Assembly: GCA_016281335.1 (NCBI GenBank) | Contig: JAEEIK010000036.1 | Coordinates: 96,161 to 160,160, forward strand | Direction of reading: 5' to 3' | DNA length: 64,000 nt | Source: Lachnospiraceae bacterium | GTDB taxonomy: Bacteria > Bacillota > Clostridia > Lachnospirales > Lachnospiraceae | Shown: in pieces, positions 37,321-46,520 of the stretch | Layout: every line of letters starts with the position of its first letter | Position numbering within the stretch: position 1 is the first letter of the stretch | Translations under genes and position numbers: made by a program | The notes under the pieces: model-generated | Seen by the model: the letters and a program-made list of their open reading frames with translations, nothing else | The model's database searches: none | What the model was told of the DNA's origin: nothing

Positions 37321-38096
37321 TCCATCTCCTCCAGTGTCTTATACCTGCTCATTAAATATTCATACAGTTCGGATCTGTTCTTTTCCATATAGAATTCCAG
37401 ATATTCCAGATCCTCCTTTGCATCCACATCCACGCTCTTATCTATGGTATAGGCTATTACCTTTGTCCCGTGCATCAGATGGTTCTTTGCTATAAAAGAA
37501 GTCCTCAGTATATCCACATATCCGTCGGGCACATATACCTGTTTAAAATCCTGTCTGGGATTGTTTGCTTCATCCGGGGTCATCCCTTCGTTAAAGCAGG
37601 TATAATAACCGTCATCTCCCGCATAGAACATCTTATAGGGAGGGAACACCTGCTTATGTGCGCTGCGGAGACTGGTAGCCTCGGGATCGTTCATCATCAG
37701 CTCGCAGGCTTTATCTACTATATCCTTTTTTCTTAAAGGTGAAGTAGGTCTTAAGTGCATAAAAAATTCCGGCAGCACTCCTTCGTTTTCATACAGCCAG
37801 CCTATGGCATGCTCCATGAACTGTATGTCCGGCGAATTGTCTGCCGCATATTCCGCCGGTCGCAAAAAAGGCGTCTCCGCCCCGTAATATCTTGCGATCT
37901 TTGCATACTCCTCCGAATCCGTAGAGACAAGTATTCTTGAAACCTTATCGCACTGTTTTGCCGCTGCGATCGCATATGCCAAAAGGGGATAACCCTTAAC
38001 GCAGCGTATGTTTTTATTCTTCACGCCCTTCGATCCGGCTCTTGCCGGTATGATGGCGTACATTGATCCTTTTCTTATGGCTTTATCAATATCCAT
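37317..38096 (-). CDS. Acylneuraminate cytidylyltransferase-like (NeuA-like)
   Basis: MYAIIPARAGSKGVKNKNIRCVKGYPLLAYAI, MHLRPTSPLRK. Confidence 0.88.
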   Translation of the reverse strand: MDIDKAIRKGSMYAIIPARAGSKGVKNKNIRCVKGYPLLAYAIAAAKQCDKVSRILVSTDSEEYAKIARYYGAETPFLRPAEYAADNSPDIQFMEHAIGWLYENEGVLPEFFMHLRPTSPLRKKDIVDKACELMMNDPEATSLRSAHKQVFPPYKMFYAGDDGYYTCFNEGMTPDEANNPRQDFKQVYVPDGYVDILRTSFIAKNHLMHGTKVIAYTIDKSVDVDAKEDLEYLEFYMEKNRSELYEYLMSRYKTLEEME

Positions 38097-38105
38097 TTTC
38101 CTGTC

Positions 38106-39506
38106 CTATTTCTTTTTATTCTTATCGTTCTTCTTTTCGTCTTCAGTCTTGAAGCCTTCGGTACTCTCTTTCATGAAGATTATCTTCACGGTCTCAAGTA
38201 TTATCTGCACGTCCAGAAGCAGCGAATAGTTCATGATATAAGTGAGGTCAAGCTTAAGCTTGTCCAGCGCCGAGGTATTGTATTTGCCGAATACCTGGGC
38301 ATAACCGGTAAGTCCGCCTCTTATTTTTTCCCTGAACACAAACTCCGGGATGTCCTTTGTGTACATCTCCACATGCTCTACTCTCTCCGGTCTCGGTCCT
38401 ACTATGGACATATCACCCTTGAGTATATTGATAAGCTGCGGCAGTTCATCTATACGGGTAGCACGGATAAAATGCCCTATGGGAGTAATGCGGCTGTCGC
38501 GCTCCGTAGCCGGATGAGGCTTCCCGTCAGCTTCCGCATCCACGATCATGCTCCTGAACTTCCATATCATGAAGCGCTGGCCGTTAAGCGTGGTCCTCTC
38601 CTGTTTATACATTACGGGGCCGCCGTCCTGAAGTTTTATCAGCAGCGCAGTTATCAGCATTATCGGAGATAAGACCACAATGGCGATCAGGGAGAGAATG
38701 ATATCAAAACTCCTCTTGATAAAGCGCCTCCACAGAGGGATTCCGCTGTTACGGCAAAGATACAGCGGGGTATCAAAAAGATTAAGCTGAGTGGAAAACT
38801 TTGTAATGATGTCCGAGATCTTGGGAGTAAAATATACTCTCTTATCCATCTCGAAACAAATCTTTAAAATGTGATTCTTGTAATGACTGGGGATGTCGTG
38901 CATAAGCACCGCATCGTGCTCTGATATCTCACGGCGTATCACTCTCTCGGGAACATCACAGCGGACCAGTCTCTTTACCTCGTACTTATCAGGTCTTAAG
39001 TTCATCTTGTCCATCATGACTTCCGTGCCTTCGGAATAGAACTCCACTATCTTCAGAGGCGGGAAAAGTTTCTGGTAAAGAGCGCCCGTGAGCATTGAGA
39101 ATATGATGCCGAAAAGACTTTCCAGCACAAACAGTACAAGAAATACGGGAGCGATCTTCCCTATCATCCTGAAATGTCCCGTAACAGCCATGGAAATGAA
39201 CACTTCCATAAAATCCACAACAAAGAAGCTTACAAGCTGGGAACCTATGACACTCGTCAGCCTGTCCACACCTATACGGTATCCTCCGAGTCCCCTCAGT
39301 AAGAGGACTATAAGTCCCAGATGTATGCCTCCGCTCATCAGCAGGTTACCTTTACCTGTCAGCCAGCCCGTGGTGTTATTGGCCTTTACGAAAGGATACC
39401 ATCTGGAATAGAACAGAAACATGCAGCCTGCTGTCAGCAGGATACAGCATATGCCTCTGTATATGTATTTTCCGCTACCTTTTTTCTTTTTCACTACCGC
39501 CTCCAA
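38106..39506 (-). CDS. Polyprenyl-phosphate sugar-phosphotransferase (initiating glycan transferase)
   Basis: RRFIKRSFDIILSLIAIVVLSPIMLITALLIKLQDGGPVMYKQERTTLNGQRFMIWKFRSM...DELPQLINILKGDMSIVGPRPER. Confidence 0.93.
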   Translation of the reverse strand: MEAVVKKKKGSGKYIYRGICCILLTAGCMFLFYSRWYPFVKANNTTGWLTGKGNLLMSGGIHLGLIVLLLRGLGGYRIGVDRLTSVIGSQLVSFFVVDFMEVFISMAVTGHFRMIGKIAPVFLVLFVLESLFGIIFSMLTGALYQKLFPPLKIVEFYSEGTEVMMDKMNLRPDKYEVKRLVRCDVPERVIRREISEHDAVLMHDIPSHYKNHILKICFEMDKRVYFTPKISDIITKFSTQLNLFDTPLYLCRNSGIPLWRRFIKRSFDIILSLIAIVVLSPIMLITALLIKLQDGGPVMYKQERTTLNGQRFMIWKFRSMIVDAEADGKPHPATERDSRITPIGHFIRATRIDELPQLINILKGDMSIVGPRPERVEHVEMYTKDIPEFVFREKIRGGLTGYAQVFGKYNTSALDKLKLDLTYIMNYSLLLDVQIILETVKIIFMKESTEGFKTEDEKKNDKNKKK

Positions 39507-40368
39507 GCAGCACGGATATCGCTACCCCTGCAGCAAGTGCTATAATACCGGTCAGCACGGCAAGAGTGCTCCATCCCGGAAAGTTATCCTGTTTCATCAT
39601 TATAATGATTATAGCTATAGGTGAAGCCGTAATCAAGCCCGTTATCGCGTAATAGACAACCGAAGCAAATTTCTCAAAGAGCATTTCGATCAGCTTTGCT
39701 ATGGCCACTATTCCTACGAGTACTCCGATACCGAAGGGTATCAGTACCCCGCAGCCTTTCAGTATACCGTCTATGTCAAAAGCCTTAAGCGCATCCACGG
39801 TATCATTTATACAGCTTATCACCGGCTCATAATACCCGAGGAGCATCAGCATCATTGAACCGCTGACTCCGGGGATCACCATGGTAGCCGAAGCCACCAC
39901 GCCGATCAGTATCAGCTTTATCACATTCAGAAAACCGAAGCTTAAGTCTGCATCAGTTCCCGTCACACCTGTCAGTATCGCCAGCACTACCACCAGCGCA
40001 AAGAATACCGCAAAAGCGCTTATGTGGGAGAACTTCGGTTTGACGCCCTTTATCTCCTTTAATATCAGCGGCAGTCCGCCGACTATAAGTCCTATGAAAA
40101 GGAAATTGGTCTGGACCGGGATCTTATCATACATCAGGCCTATCACTCTCGACAGCCCCACTATGCCGAGCATCATCCCTATGCCTATAGGCAGCAGGGA
40201 GACTATACTCTTTTTAAACTCCTTTATTATATGTGTGACATCATGTATGAGCCTGTCATAGATACCCATGGATACGGCCATGGTACCTCCGCTGACTCCG
40301 GGGATGACATTTGCTATGCCCATCACGCTTCCTTTAAGTATATCGATTATAAAAGCCATTATCTTCAC
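39475..40368 (-). CDS. DUF368 membrane protein (PopT-type polyprenyl-phosphate transporter family)
   Basis: ILKGSVMGIANVIPGVSGGTMAVSMGIYDRLI and second VIPGVSGSMMLMLLGYYEPVI; multiple TM segments. Confidence 0.85.
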   Translation of the reverse strand: MKIMAFIIDILKGSVMGIANVIPGVSGGTMAVSMGIYDRLIHDVTHIIKEFKKSIVSLLPIGIGMMLGIVGLSRVIGLMYDKIPVQTNFLFIGLIVGGLPLILKEIKGVKPKFSHISAFAVFFALVVVLAILTGVTGTDADLSFGFLNVIKLILIGVVASATMVIPGVSGSMMLMLLGYYEPVISCINDTVDALKAFDIDGILKGCGVLIPFGIGVLVGIVAIAKLIEMLFEKFASVVYYAITGLITASPIAIIIIMMKQDNFPGWSTLAVLTGIIALAAGVAISVLLGGGSEKEKR

Positions 40369-41429
40369 GCACCTTCCAGTATTTCTTTTAAAGCGGATAT
40401 AAGTTTATCCGCCTCTTCGTCCGTTCCCACTGTGATCCTGAGCCTGTCGTTTATGCCCGGGGTATCAAAGAAACGCACAAATATGTTACGCTCACGAAGC
40501 GCAAGATATATCTCCTTAGCCGGAACATTCTCATGCTTTGCGAAAACAAAATTTCCCTTTCCGTCAGGCATGGTAAAGCCCAGAGCCTTAAGCTCCTCCT
40601 TCATGCGTTCCCTTGTTTTTACTATCTTTCCGACGTGCTCCCTAAAGTATGCATCATCGGCAACCGATGCCACACCCATATCAATGGCCGGAGTGTTCAT
40701 CGTATAGGAGTTGATAGAGAACTTCACTGCTTCGAGACACTTTATCAGCTTTTCGCTGCCCATGCAGTAGCCTATCCTGGCGCCTGCCATAGCGCGTGAT
40801 TTTGAAAAAGTCCTTATTACCAGCAGATTCTCATACTTATCGATAAGAGGAAGCACGCTCGCATTCTCCCCCGCAAAATCCACATAGGCCTCATCCACCA
40901 TTACCACGCTGTCGGGATTTGCCTTTATGATCTTCTCCACGGTCTCCCTGCTCTCCAGCACGCCGGTAGGGGCATTGGGGTTCGGGAAGATCACGCCGCC
41001 GTTCTTCTGCGCATAATCTTCGGGCCTGATATGAAAATCCTTATCCAGCGGCTTTAACACATAGGGTATACGGTAAAGCTCGGCCCATACTTTATAGAAT
41101 GAATATGTGACATCAGGAAACAGCACGGGAATATCCGAATAAAAGAAAGTAACAAAAGCCATATCTATGACATCATCACTTCCCACACCGACAAATACCT
41201 TGGCAACATCTATCCCGTGATAATCTGCCAGAGCTTTTCTAAGCGGCATGATATCGGCCTTCGGATATAATCTCATCCTGTCATAATCCATTCCTTTTAT
41301 GCATTCGTTCACCTTTGGCGAAGGAGGATACGGATTCTCGTTGGTGTTCAGTTTTATCATGCCCTTTACATTCGGCTGTTCTCCGGGAACGTAGGGCTCT
41401 GCTTTTCTTACTTTATCTTCCCAGCTCAT
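40365..41429 (-). CDS. hisC: Histidinol-phosphate aminotransferase family
   Basis: KLNTNENPYPPSPKV, VDEAYVDFAGE, RTFSKSRAMAGARIGY. Confidence 0.88.
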   Translation of the reverse strand: MSWEDKVRKAEPYVPGEQPNVKGMIKLNTNENPYPPSPKVNECIKGMDYDRMRLYPKADIMPLRKALADYHGIDVAKVFVGVGSDDVIDMAFVTFFYSDIPVLFPDVTYSFYKVWAELYRIPYVLKPLDKDFHIRPEDYAQKNGGVIFPNPNAPTGVLESRETVEKIIKANPDSVVMVDEAYVDFAGENASVLPLIDKYENLLVIRTFSKSRAMAGARIGYCMGSEKLIKCLEAVKFSINSYTMNTPAIDMGVASVADDAYFREHVGKIVKTRERMKEELKALGFTMPDGKGNFVFAKHENVPAKEIYLALRERNIFVRFFDTPGINDRLRITVGTDEEADKLISALKEILEGA

Positions 41430-42076
41430 TGCTTGTTCTTTTCCTCTCTTGCTTTTATCTTTTCAAATTCATTTTCGTATTCGGTCTCATACTCGAATAT
41501 ATAGGATTCATAGGGATTGATTATAAGTGTATCCTTATAGGTCCTGTGTCTTTTATACTCCCTGCCGTAGGTCATGTGCACATGTCCGTGGAGAAAATAC
41601 TTGGGAGAATACTTATCCAGCAGTTCCCTGAAAACCTTAAAGCCTCTGTGGGGAAGATCCTCACCGTCTCCAACCTCATAGGCCGGCGAATGTGTCACCA
41701 GTATGTCAAAGCCCTTATTTTTCCTGATCTGCCAGGAAAGCTTCCTGACTCTCATATCCATCTGCCTGTCGGTATACTGATGTGAACCCGGCTTATATTT
41801 CATGGAGCCCCCAAGCCCCAGTATCCTTACGCCTTCGTAAAGATATATCTTATCTTCAATAGATATACAGCCGTCGGGCGGTATCCTCTCATATTTATCA
41901 TCGTGATTGCCGTGAACGTAAAGCACCGGCGCATGGGTAAATGTGGCGAGGAAAGATAAAAACCTGGGGTCCAGATCGCCGCAGGATATTATGATATCTA
42001 TCCCCTCCAGTTTTCCGGGCTGGTAATAATCCCAGTAATTTTTCGATTCCTTATCCGCAAGGGCCAGGATACGCAT
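41426..42076 (-). CDS. Metallophosphoesterase
   Basis: ISCGDLDPRFLSFL, VHGNHDDKY, LHGHVHMTYG. Confidence 0.88.
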   Translation of the reverse strand: MRILALADKESKNYWDYYQPGKLEGIDIIISCGDLDPRFLSFLATFTHAPVLYVHGNHDDKYERIPPDGCISIEDKIYLYEGVRILGLGGSMKYKPGSHQYTDRQMDMRVRKLSWQIRKNKGFDILVTHSPAYEVGDGEDLPHRGFKVFRELLDKYSPKYFLHGHVHMTYGREYKRHRTYKDTLIINPYESYIFEYETEYENEFEKIKAREEKNKQ

Positions 42077-42078
42077 CT

Positions 42079-43992
42079 TTACTCCATTCCGCTCTTTATA
42101 CCCTGTATCTTTACAAGGTCCACCGCTTCTTCCTTCATCTCGGAGATATCCGGAATATAGCCTTCTATATTGTCACACAGCCAGTCTATGTTTACCGCTT
42201 CTTCAGCTCCAAGAGTCTGTCCGTCCTCACACTTGATCATGCCGTCCTGGGCATAGATGGGTCCGGTCATGGGATTGATATCCATATTCTTCACACCGTT
42301 CCTTAAAGTGCGCAGCAGCCTTATCTGACCGGCAGGAAGATTTCTCGAATAGATAACGTCTATGGCCTCCGAGCTCATTCCCCAGAAATAATTAAGCGCC
42401 TGTTCCTGGAAGACGTTCTGATCGTTCTTATATCCGCCTCTCATTATGGAACGGATTATCTCTTCGTATAATTTACCCCAATGCCTTACCGGCATCGCAA
42501 GATTGATGTTCTTCTCCGTGGCCTCATCGACCATATAGAGTCCGAACTCTCTTCCGAGGCTCATCTTGGCATTCAGGTCACGTCCGCTCACCAGCCTTAC
42601 ATTATTCTTTTTGAACGCCTCTATCGGATCGTGATCCTTTATCTGCGACCATTCGAGAAACACCTTTGCTCCGGGGTTCGTCATCTGTACACCCATTGCG
42701 AAAGCGTTTATCTCGGCTGTCGTGCCATGGATCGGATAATCGGAAAGATAACCGATATTTCCTTCCGCATGCATGGCTCCGGCTATGGCTCCTATTATGA
42801 ATTTAGCCTCGTACATACGCAGATAATAGGATCTGATGGTCTTGTGGCTTAAATTCATCGAGCAATTTAAGATGGTCACTTCCGGATGATTGACCGCTGC
42901 CTTAAGCGCCGCCTGGGATAGCTTGGGTGAAGTAGCAAAGATCACCCTGTTCCCCGCTTCCACCGCTGCTTCGAAAACATCATCGGCATCATCACCGTCC
43001 ACCCGCTCTACGCAGGATGTCACTATCTTATCTCCGAATACGCCCTTTACATACTGCCTGCCAAGCTCATGTCCGTAGGTCCAGGCTGACTCCTGGGCAG
43101 ACCTGTCATGTATGAAGGCGATCTTCATCACTCCTCCGCCGGGAAGGAGCTTGCTTAATGCCACCTTCTGTGACTCGGGCGTAGGATTCAGCACCAGCTT
43201 CAGTTCCTCGCCTGCTGCATAGCTTACGAATTCCGGCCAGAGCCTGGATATCTCTTTTTTCAGATCTCCTTCGGTTTTCTCCAGTGCTTCCTCAAAACCA
43301 TAGACACCCAGATATACGATAACGCCGTCACCTGAAGTAATGTTCAGACTGTTTCCGGCTCTTAAGTTATACTCCTTTTCAAAATAGGAAAAGAAAGCCC
43401 TGAAATTCTGCTTCTGCTCTACATCCCATTCTTTTTCGTCACCGTAGGTCAGTTCCAGCAGCTTCTTGAAATTGCCTTCTCTTGACATATAGAGATAATT
43501 GATGCCTGTCAGCTCATAGAAATCCATGAACTCATAGTAGATCTTTACTTCCGGATCCTCACTCTTTTTAGGCACAAGCCTGGTGACATTGCCTTCTATG
43601 CTCACGGCATCGGTGTACTTGGATACCGATACTCGTTTGTTTCCTTCCATAACATAGAACTTATTATTGAATTCATAAGCCTTGATAGGATCCCTGAGTC
43701 CCTCTTCAAGTATGTCATCATAAAGCTGGGACCACTTGGTTGCGAATTCCGATCCGGTCTCCAGTATGGGCATGAAATTAGATGCAAAGGCGGTAGTCCT
43801 GCCCTCGCTGTAGGTTCCCACTATGGATTTGATAGGTATCTCAACGAGCCCCAGAGGGACCTGTCCCTCTATATCCACATGGGACACTATCTCCTCCAGT
43901 ACCGGAAGATAAGGATACTCACCTTTGGATATCCTCATCTTATAATCCCTGGCGCCTGCCTTATATGCTTTAACATAATCACTTATTGCCAT
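42079..43992 (-). CDS. ParB/Srx-like N-terminal domain fused to BMP/PnrA-type substrate-binding domain, no signal peptide
   Basis: N-term VEIPIKSIVGTYSEGRTTAFASNFMPIL...GLRDPIKAYEFNNKFYVMEGNKRVSVSKYTDAVSIEGNVTRL; C-term MKIAFIHDRSAQESAWTYGHELGRQYV...YEAKFIIGAIAGAMHAEGNIGYLSDYPI. Confidence 0.78.
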   Translation of the reverse strand: MAISDYVKAYKAGARDYKMRISKGEYPYLPVLEEIVSHVDIEGQVPLGLVEIPIKSIVGTYSEGRTTAFASNFMPILETGSEFATKWSQLYDDILEEGLRDPIKAYEFNNKFYVMEGNKRVSVSKYTDAVSIEGNVTRLVPKKSEDPEVKIYYEFMDFYELTGINYLYMSREGNFKKLLELTYGDEKEWDVEQKQNFRAFFSYFEKEYNLRAGNSLNITSGDGVIVYLGVYGFEEALEKTEGDLKKEISRLWPEFVSYAAGEELKLVLNPTPESQKVALSKLLPGGGVMKIAFIHDRSAQESAWTYGHELGRQYVKGVFGDKIVTSCVERVDGDDADDVFEAAVEAGNRVIFATSPKLSQAALKAAVNHPEVTILNCSMNLSHKTIRSYYLRMYEAKFIIGAIAGAMHAEGNIGYLSDYPIHGTTAEINAFAMGVQMTNPGAKVFLEWSQIKDHDPIEAFKKNNVRLVSGRDLNAKMSLGREFGLYMVDEATEKNINLAMPVRHWGKLYEEIIRSIMRGGYKNDQNVFQEQALNYFWGMSSEAIDVIYSRNLPAGQIRLLRTLRNGVKNMDINPMTGPIYAQDGMIKCEDGQTLGAEEAVNIDWLCDNIEGYIPDISEMKEEAVDLVKIQGIKSGME

Positions 43993-44011
43993 TATATATA
44001 CACCTCATCAG

Positions 44012-44218
44012 TCGCTTTCAGCGACAGCTTCTCCTCAAGGAGAAGCCTTTGAATTTTTGCCACGAACAAGATATTCATTCAGCTCTGCTTCGCTTCACTG
44101 AATGAATATGTGATTTGCCCATGCACAATCAGCTTCGCTGATGGGCAAATCACTTCATAACTCGGGCATCGCTTCGCTAGCCCTCGCGTTTTCTGTTCGA
44201 TTTGCCACGAACAAGATA
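44012..44218. repeat. Cluster of short hairpins bracketed by an 18-bp direct repeat
   Basis: CAGTCGCT/AGCGACAG, GCTTCTCC/GGAGAAGC, ATATTCATTCAG/CTGAATGAATAT, GTGATTTGCCCAT/ATGGGCAAATCAC; TTTGCCACGAACAAGATA at 44057 and 44201. Confidence 0.85.
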
Positions 44219-45652
44219 CCATAAAAGCGGTATTGATGCAAGCAAGCAGACTATTGCAAGCGCAATGGGGTTATACTCTCCGGCATCCTTCCCCACAAAA
44301 GCTGCCACGTAGATCACCGCATTGGCTCCGACATGAAAAAGCAGAGGGGTAAGAAAAGCTCCGGTCCTTTCATAGACGCAGGCCATGATCAGCCCCATTA
44401 TGAACGCATACACACCCTGGACAGGATTACCGTGAAATATCCCGAAAAACAGCGCCGTGGTGAAGACTGCCAGCTTAACATTTAGGCAGCGCCTTATCCT
44501 GCCGTACATAAGCCATCTGAAGCAGAATTCCTCACACAGAGGTGAACAGAGAACATACATTATGAGTCCCGGCAGGAAACTGACATCGGCATGAAAAACA
44601 GCAGCCTCCACGGTCTCATTGCCGGTCTTGAGTATTTCCATAAGCCTTTCCGCAAAAATGTTCAGAGCCGCAGCCTGCAGCATCCCGCAGAGAAACGCAG
44701 CAGCAGGGTAAGCCGTACTGACCTTTCCGAAAAGATTAAGAGGTTCTTTTTTCCGGAATACGGCAAAATAAACGACGGCTATGATCACGTAAGCCGCGAT
44801 ATTCATGTATATGCCCCTGTCCGCTCTTATGAAAGGGAATATACCCCCGAGTTTATTCAATGCATATGCGGAAAGCCTGAAAACGATCAGATAAAAAGCA
44901 AAAGGCACAAGCATGTATACGGCTCTTCCCATTGAGCTGCGCGGAAGCTTTCTGATGCGGTCATTCTCCGTCTCGGTTCCTCCCAGCAGCAGTTCCGTCA
45001 GTTCCTCCATATCAGAGGCTATGGCATCTGCCCCCGCTTCCGCCAGTTCTCCGTCAAGCTGATAACCGTAAGCTACTCCTATCGCTTCGATCCCCTTTTG
45101 ATGAGCTCCTTCTATATCATACTTCCTGTCTCCCACCATTACCGTGAGATTCTTCAATTCCTCCTCGCTCTTTCCGCTCCTGTCCCTGGCATAGAGACGC
45201 TTCAGCGCCTCATCCACGATCTCGTCTTTATTGATCCTGCGGCCGTCAAGTTCACTTCCTATCACAACGGAAAAGTATTTTCTGAGCCCGAAATACTTCA
45301 GTATCTTTTCAACAAAAACGGTGGCTTTTGAGGAAGCGACGCCAAGCTTTGCTCCGGAGCTTTTTAGTTTGGCCAGAACAGTTCCTATCCCTTCATAGGG
45401 TATGTTTTCCTTCCAGCCCGTTACCGAGAAACGTTCACGATAGTACTTAATAGCCTCCTTGCAATGCTCCTCATCCATGCCGTAGTATTCGGCAAAGCTG
45501 TCTGCAAGCGGCGGTCCGATAAAGGGCGTCAGCTTTTCGATATTTTCTTCTTTTATTCCGGACTTCTCAAGCGCATACTGAACCGATCTGCATATACCCT
45601 CTTTCGGATCGGTCAGTGTTCCGTCCAGATCAAACAAAATATACTTATACAT
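44177..45652 (-). CDS. Fusion of HAD hydrolase (phosphoglycolate-phosphatase-like) and CPBP/CAAX-type intramembrane protease
   Basis: N-term YILFDLDGTLTDPKEGI...VMVGDRKYDIEGAHQKGIEAIGV; C-term multi-TM with CEEFCFRWLMYGRI, FFGIFHGNPVQGVYAFIMG, FHVGANAV. Confidence 0.88.
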   Translation of the reverse strand: MYKYILFDLDGTLTDPKEGICRSVQYALEKSGIKEENIEKLTPFIGPPLADSFAEYYGMDEEHCKEAIKYYRERFSVTGWKENIPYEGIGTVLAKLKSSGAKLGVASSKATVFVEKILKYFGLRKYFSVVIGSELDGRRINKDEIVDEALKRLYARDRSGKSEEELKNLTVMVGDRKYDIEGAHQKGIEAIGVAYGYQLDGELAEAGADAIASDMEELTELLLGGTETENDRIRKLPRSSMGRAVYMLVPFAFYLIVFRLSAYALNKLGGIFPFIRADRGIYMNIAAYVIIAVVYFAVFRKKEPLNLFGKVSTAYPAAAFLCGMLQAAALNIFAERLMEILKTGNETVEAAVFHADVSFLPGLIMYVLCSPLCEEFCFRWLMYGRIRRCLNVKLAVFTTALFFGIFHGNPVQGVYAFIMGLIMACVYERTGAFLTPLLFHVGANAVIYVAAFVGKDAGEYNPIALAIVCLLASIPLLWYLVRGKSNRKREG

Positions 45653-45675
45653 ACTTCACCATGAAACGATCATTA

Positions 45676-45704
45676 TTGACATCACAAAACATCTGTTATA
45701 TAGT
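45676..45704 (+). promoter_or_regulatory. Promoter for thiT leader
   Basis: TTGACA, 17 bp, TATAGT. Confidence 0.7.
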
Positions 45705-45744
45705 ATCATGTTGTTGCGGTCAGGTCAAAACAACCGCAGTATAC

Positions 45745-45834
45745 CAAACCAGAGGTGCGGATTTCCGCTGAGACAGTCTGAAAGCAGACTGAACTCTTAA
45801 TACTTGATCCGGATAATACCGGCGTAAGGAGGTA
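45745..45834 (+). promoter_or_regulatory. TPP riboswitch (THI element)
   Basis: AGAGGTGCGGATTTCCGCTGAGACAGTC...CTTGATCCGGATAATACCGGCGTAAGGAGGT matches the THI-box consensus; directly precedes thiT. Confidence 0.95.
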
Positions 45835-45837
45835 AAC

Positions 45838-46518
45838 ATGTTTTGGAATTCAGAAGAAGATTACTATGTTCTTAATCAAAACGGCTACATAGCCCTCGCA
45901 GTCATCGCGCTTCTCGTGCTGCTCATGATCGGAATCCTGAGAGCCCTCAGGAAAGATGAGCCCGCCAGATCAAAATCCCCGGTAATAACACTGACTTTCG
46001 CAGGAGTTTCCATAGCGCTTGCTTTTGTGCTTTCCTATGTCAGGATATATAAGATGCCCTGGGGCGGAGACATCACTCTTTTGTCCATGTTCTTCGTCTG
46101 CTTTGTAGGCTATCTCTTCGGACCGGGCACCGGCTTCGCAGCAGCTTTTGTTTACAGCATACTCCAGTTTATTCAGAGCGGCGGCACATACATGCTCTCG
46201 CCTTTCCAGGTGTGCTGTGATTATTTTCTTGCCTTTACTGCTCTGGGCGCTTCGGGTTTCTTTAAAAATAAAAAGAACGGCCTCGTTATCGGTTACCTCG
46301 TGGCCGTATTCTTAAGAGGTGTATTCCACACCATAGGCGGTTATCTCTACTGGATGGATTACATGCCCGAAAACTTTCCCGCTTCACTTGCGATCATTTA
46401 CCCCATCGCATACAACTATGCCTATCTGATACCCGAGGCTGTGATCACCGTTGTCGTGATACTCCTGCCTCCCGTAAAGAAAGCGCTGAACAGGATAAAG
46501 GGCATGGCCAAAGCTTAA
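45838..46518 (+). CDS. thiT: Energy-coupled thiamine transporter S component ThiT
   Basis: YVRIYKMPWGGDITLLSMFFVCFVGYLFGPGTGFAAAFVYSILQFIQSGGTYMLSPFQVCCDYFLAF; downstream of TPP riboswitch. Confidence 0.92.
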   Translation: MFWNSEEDYYVLNQNGYIALAVIALLVLLMIGILRALRKDEPARSKSPVITLTFAGVSIALAFVLSYVRIYKMPWGGDITLLSMFFVCFVGYLFGPGTGFAAAFVYSILQFIQSGGTYMLSPFQVCCDYFLAFTALGASGFFKNKKNGLVIGYLVAVFLRGVFHTIGGYLYWMDYMPENFPASLAIIYPIAYNYAYLIPEAVITVVVILLPPVKKALNRIKGMAKA

Positions 46519-46520
46519 GC

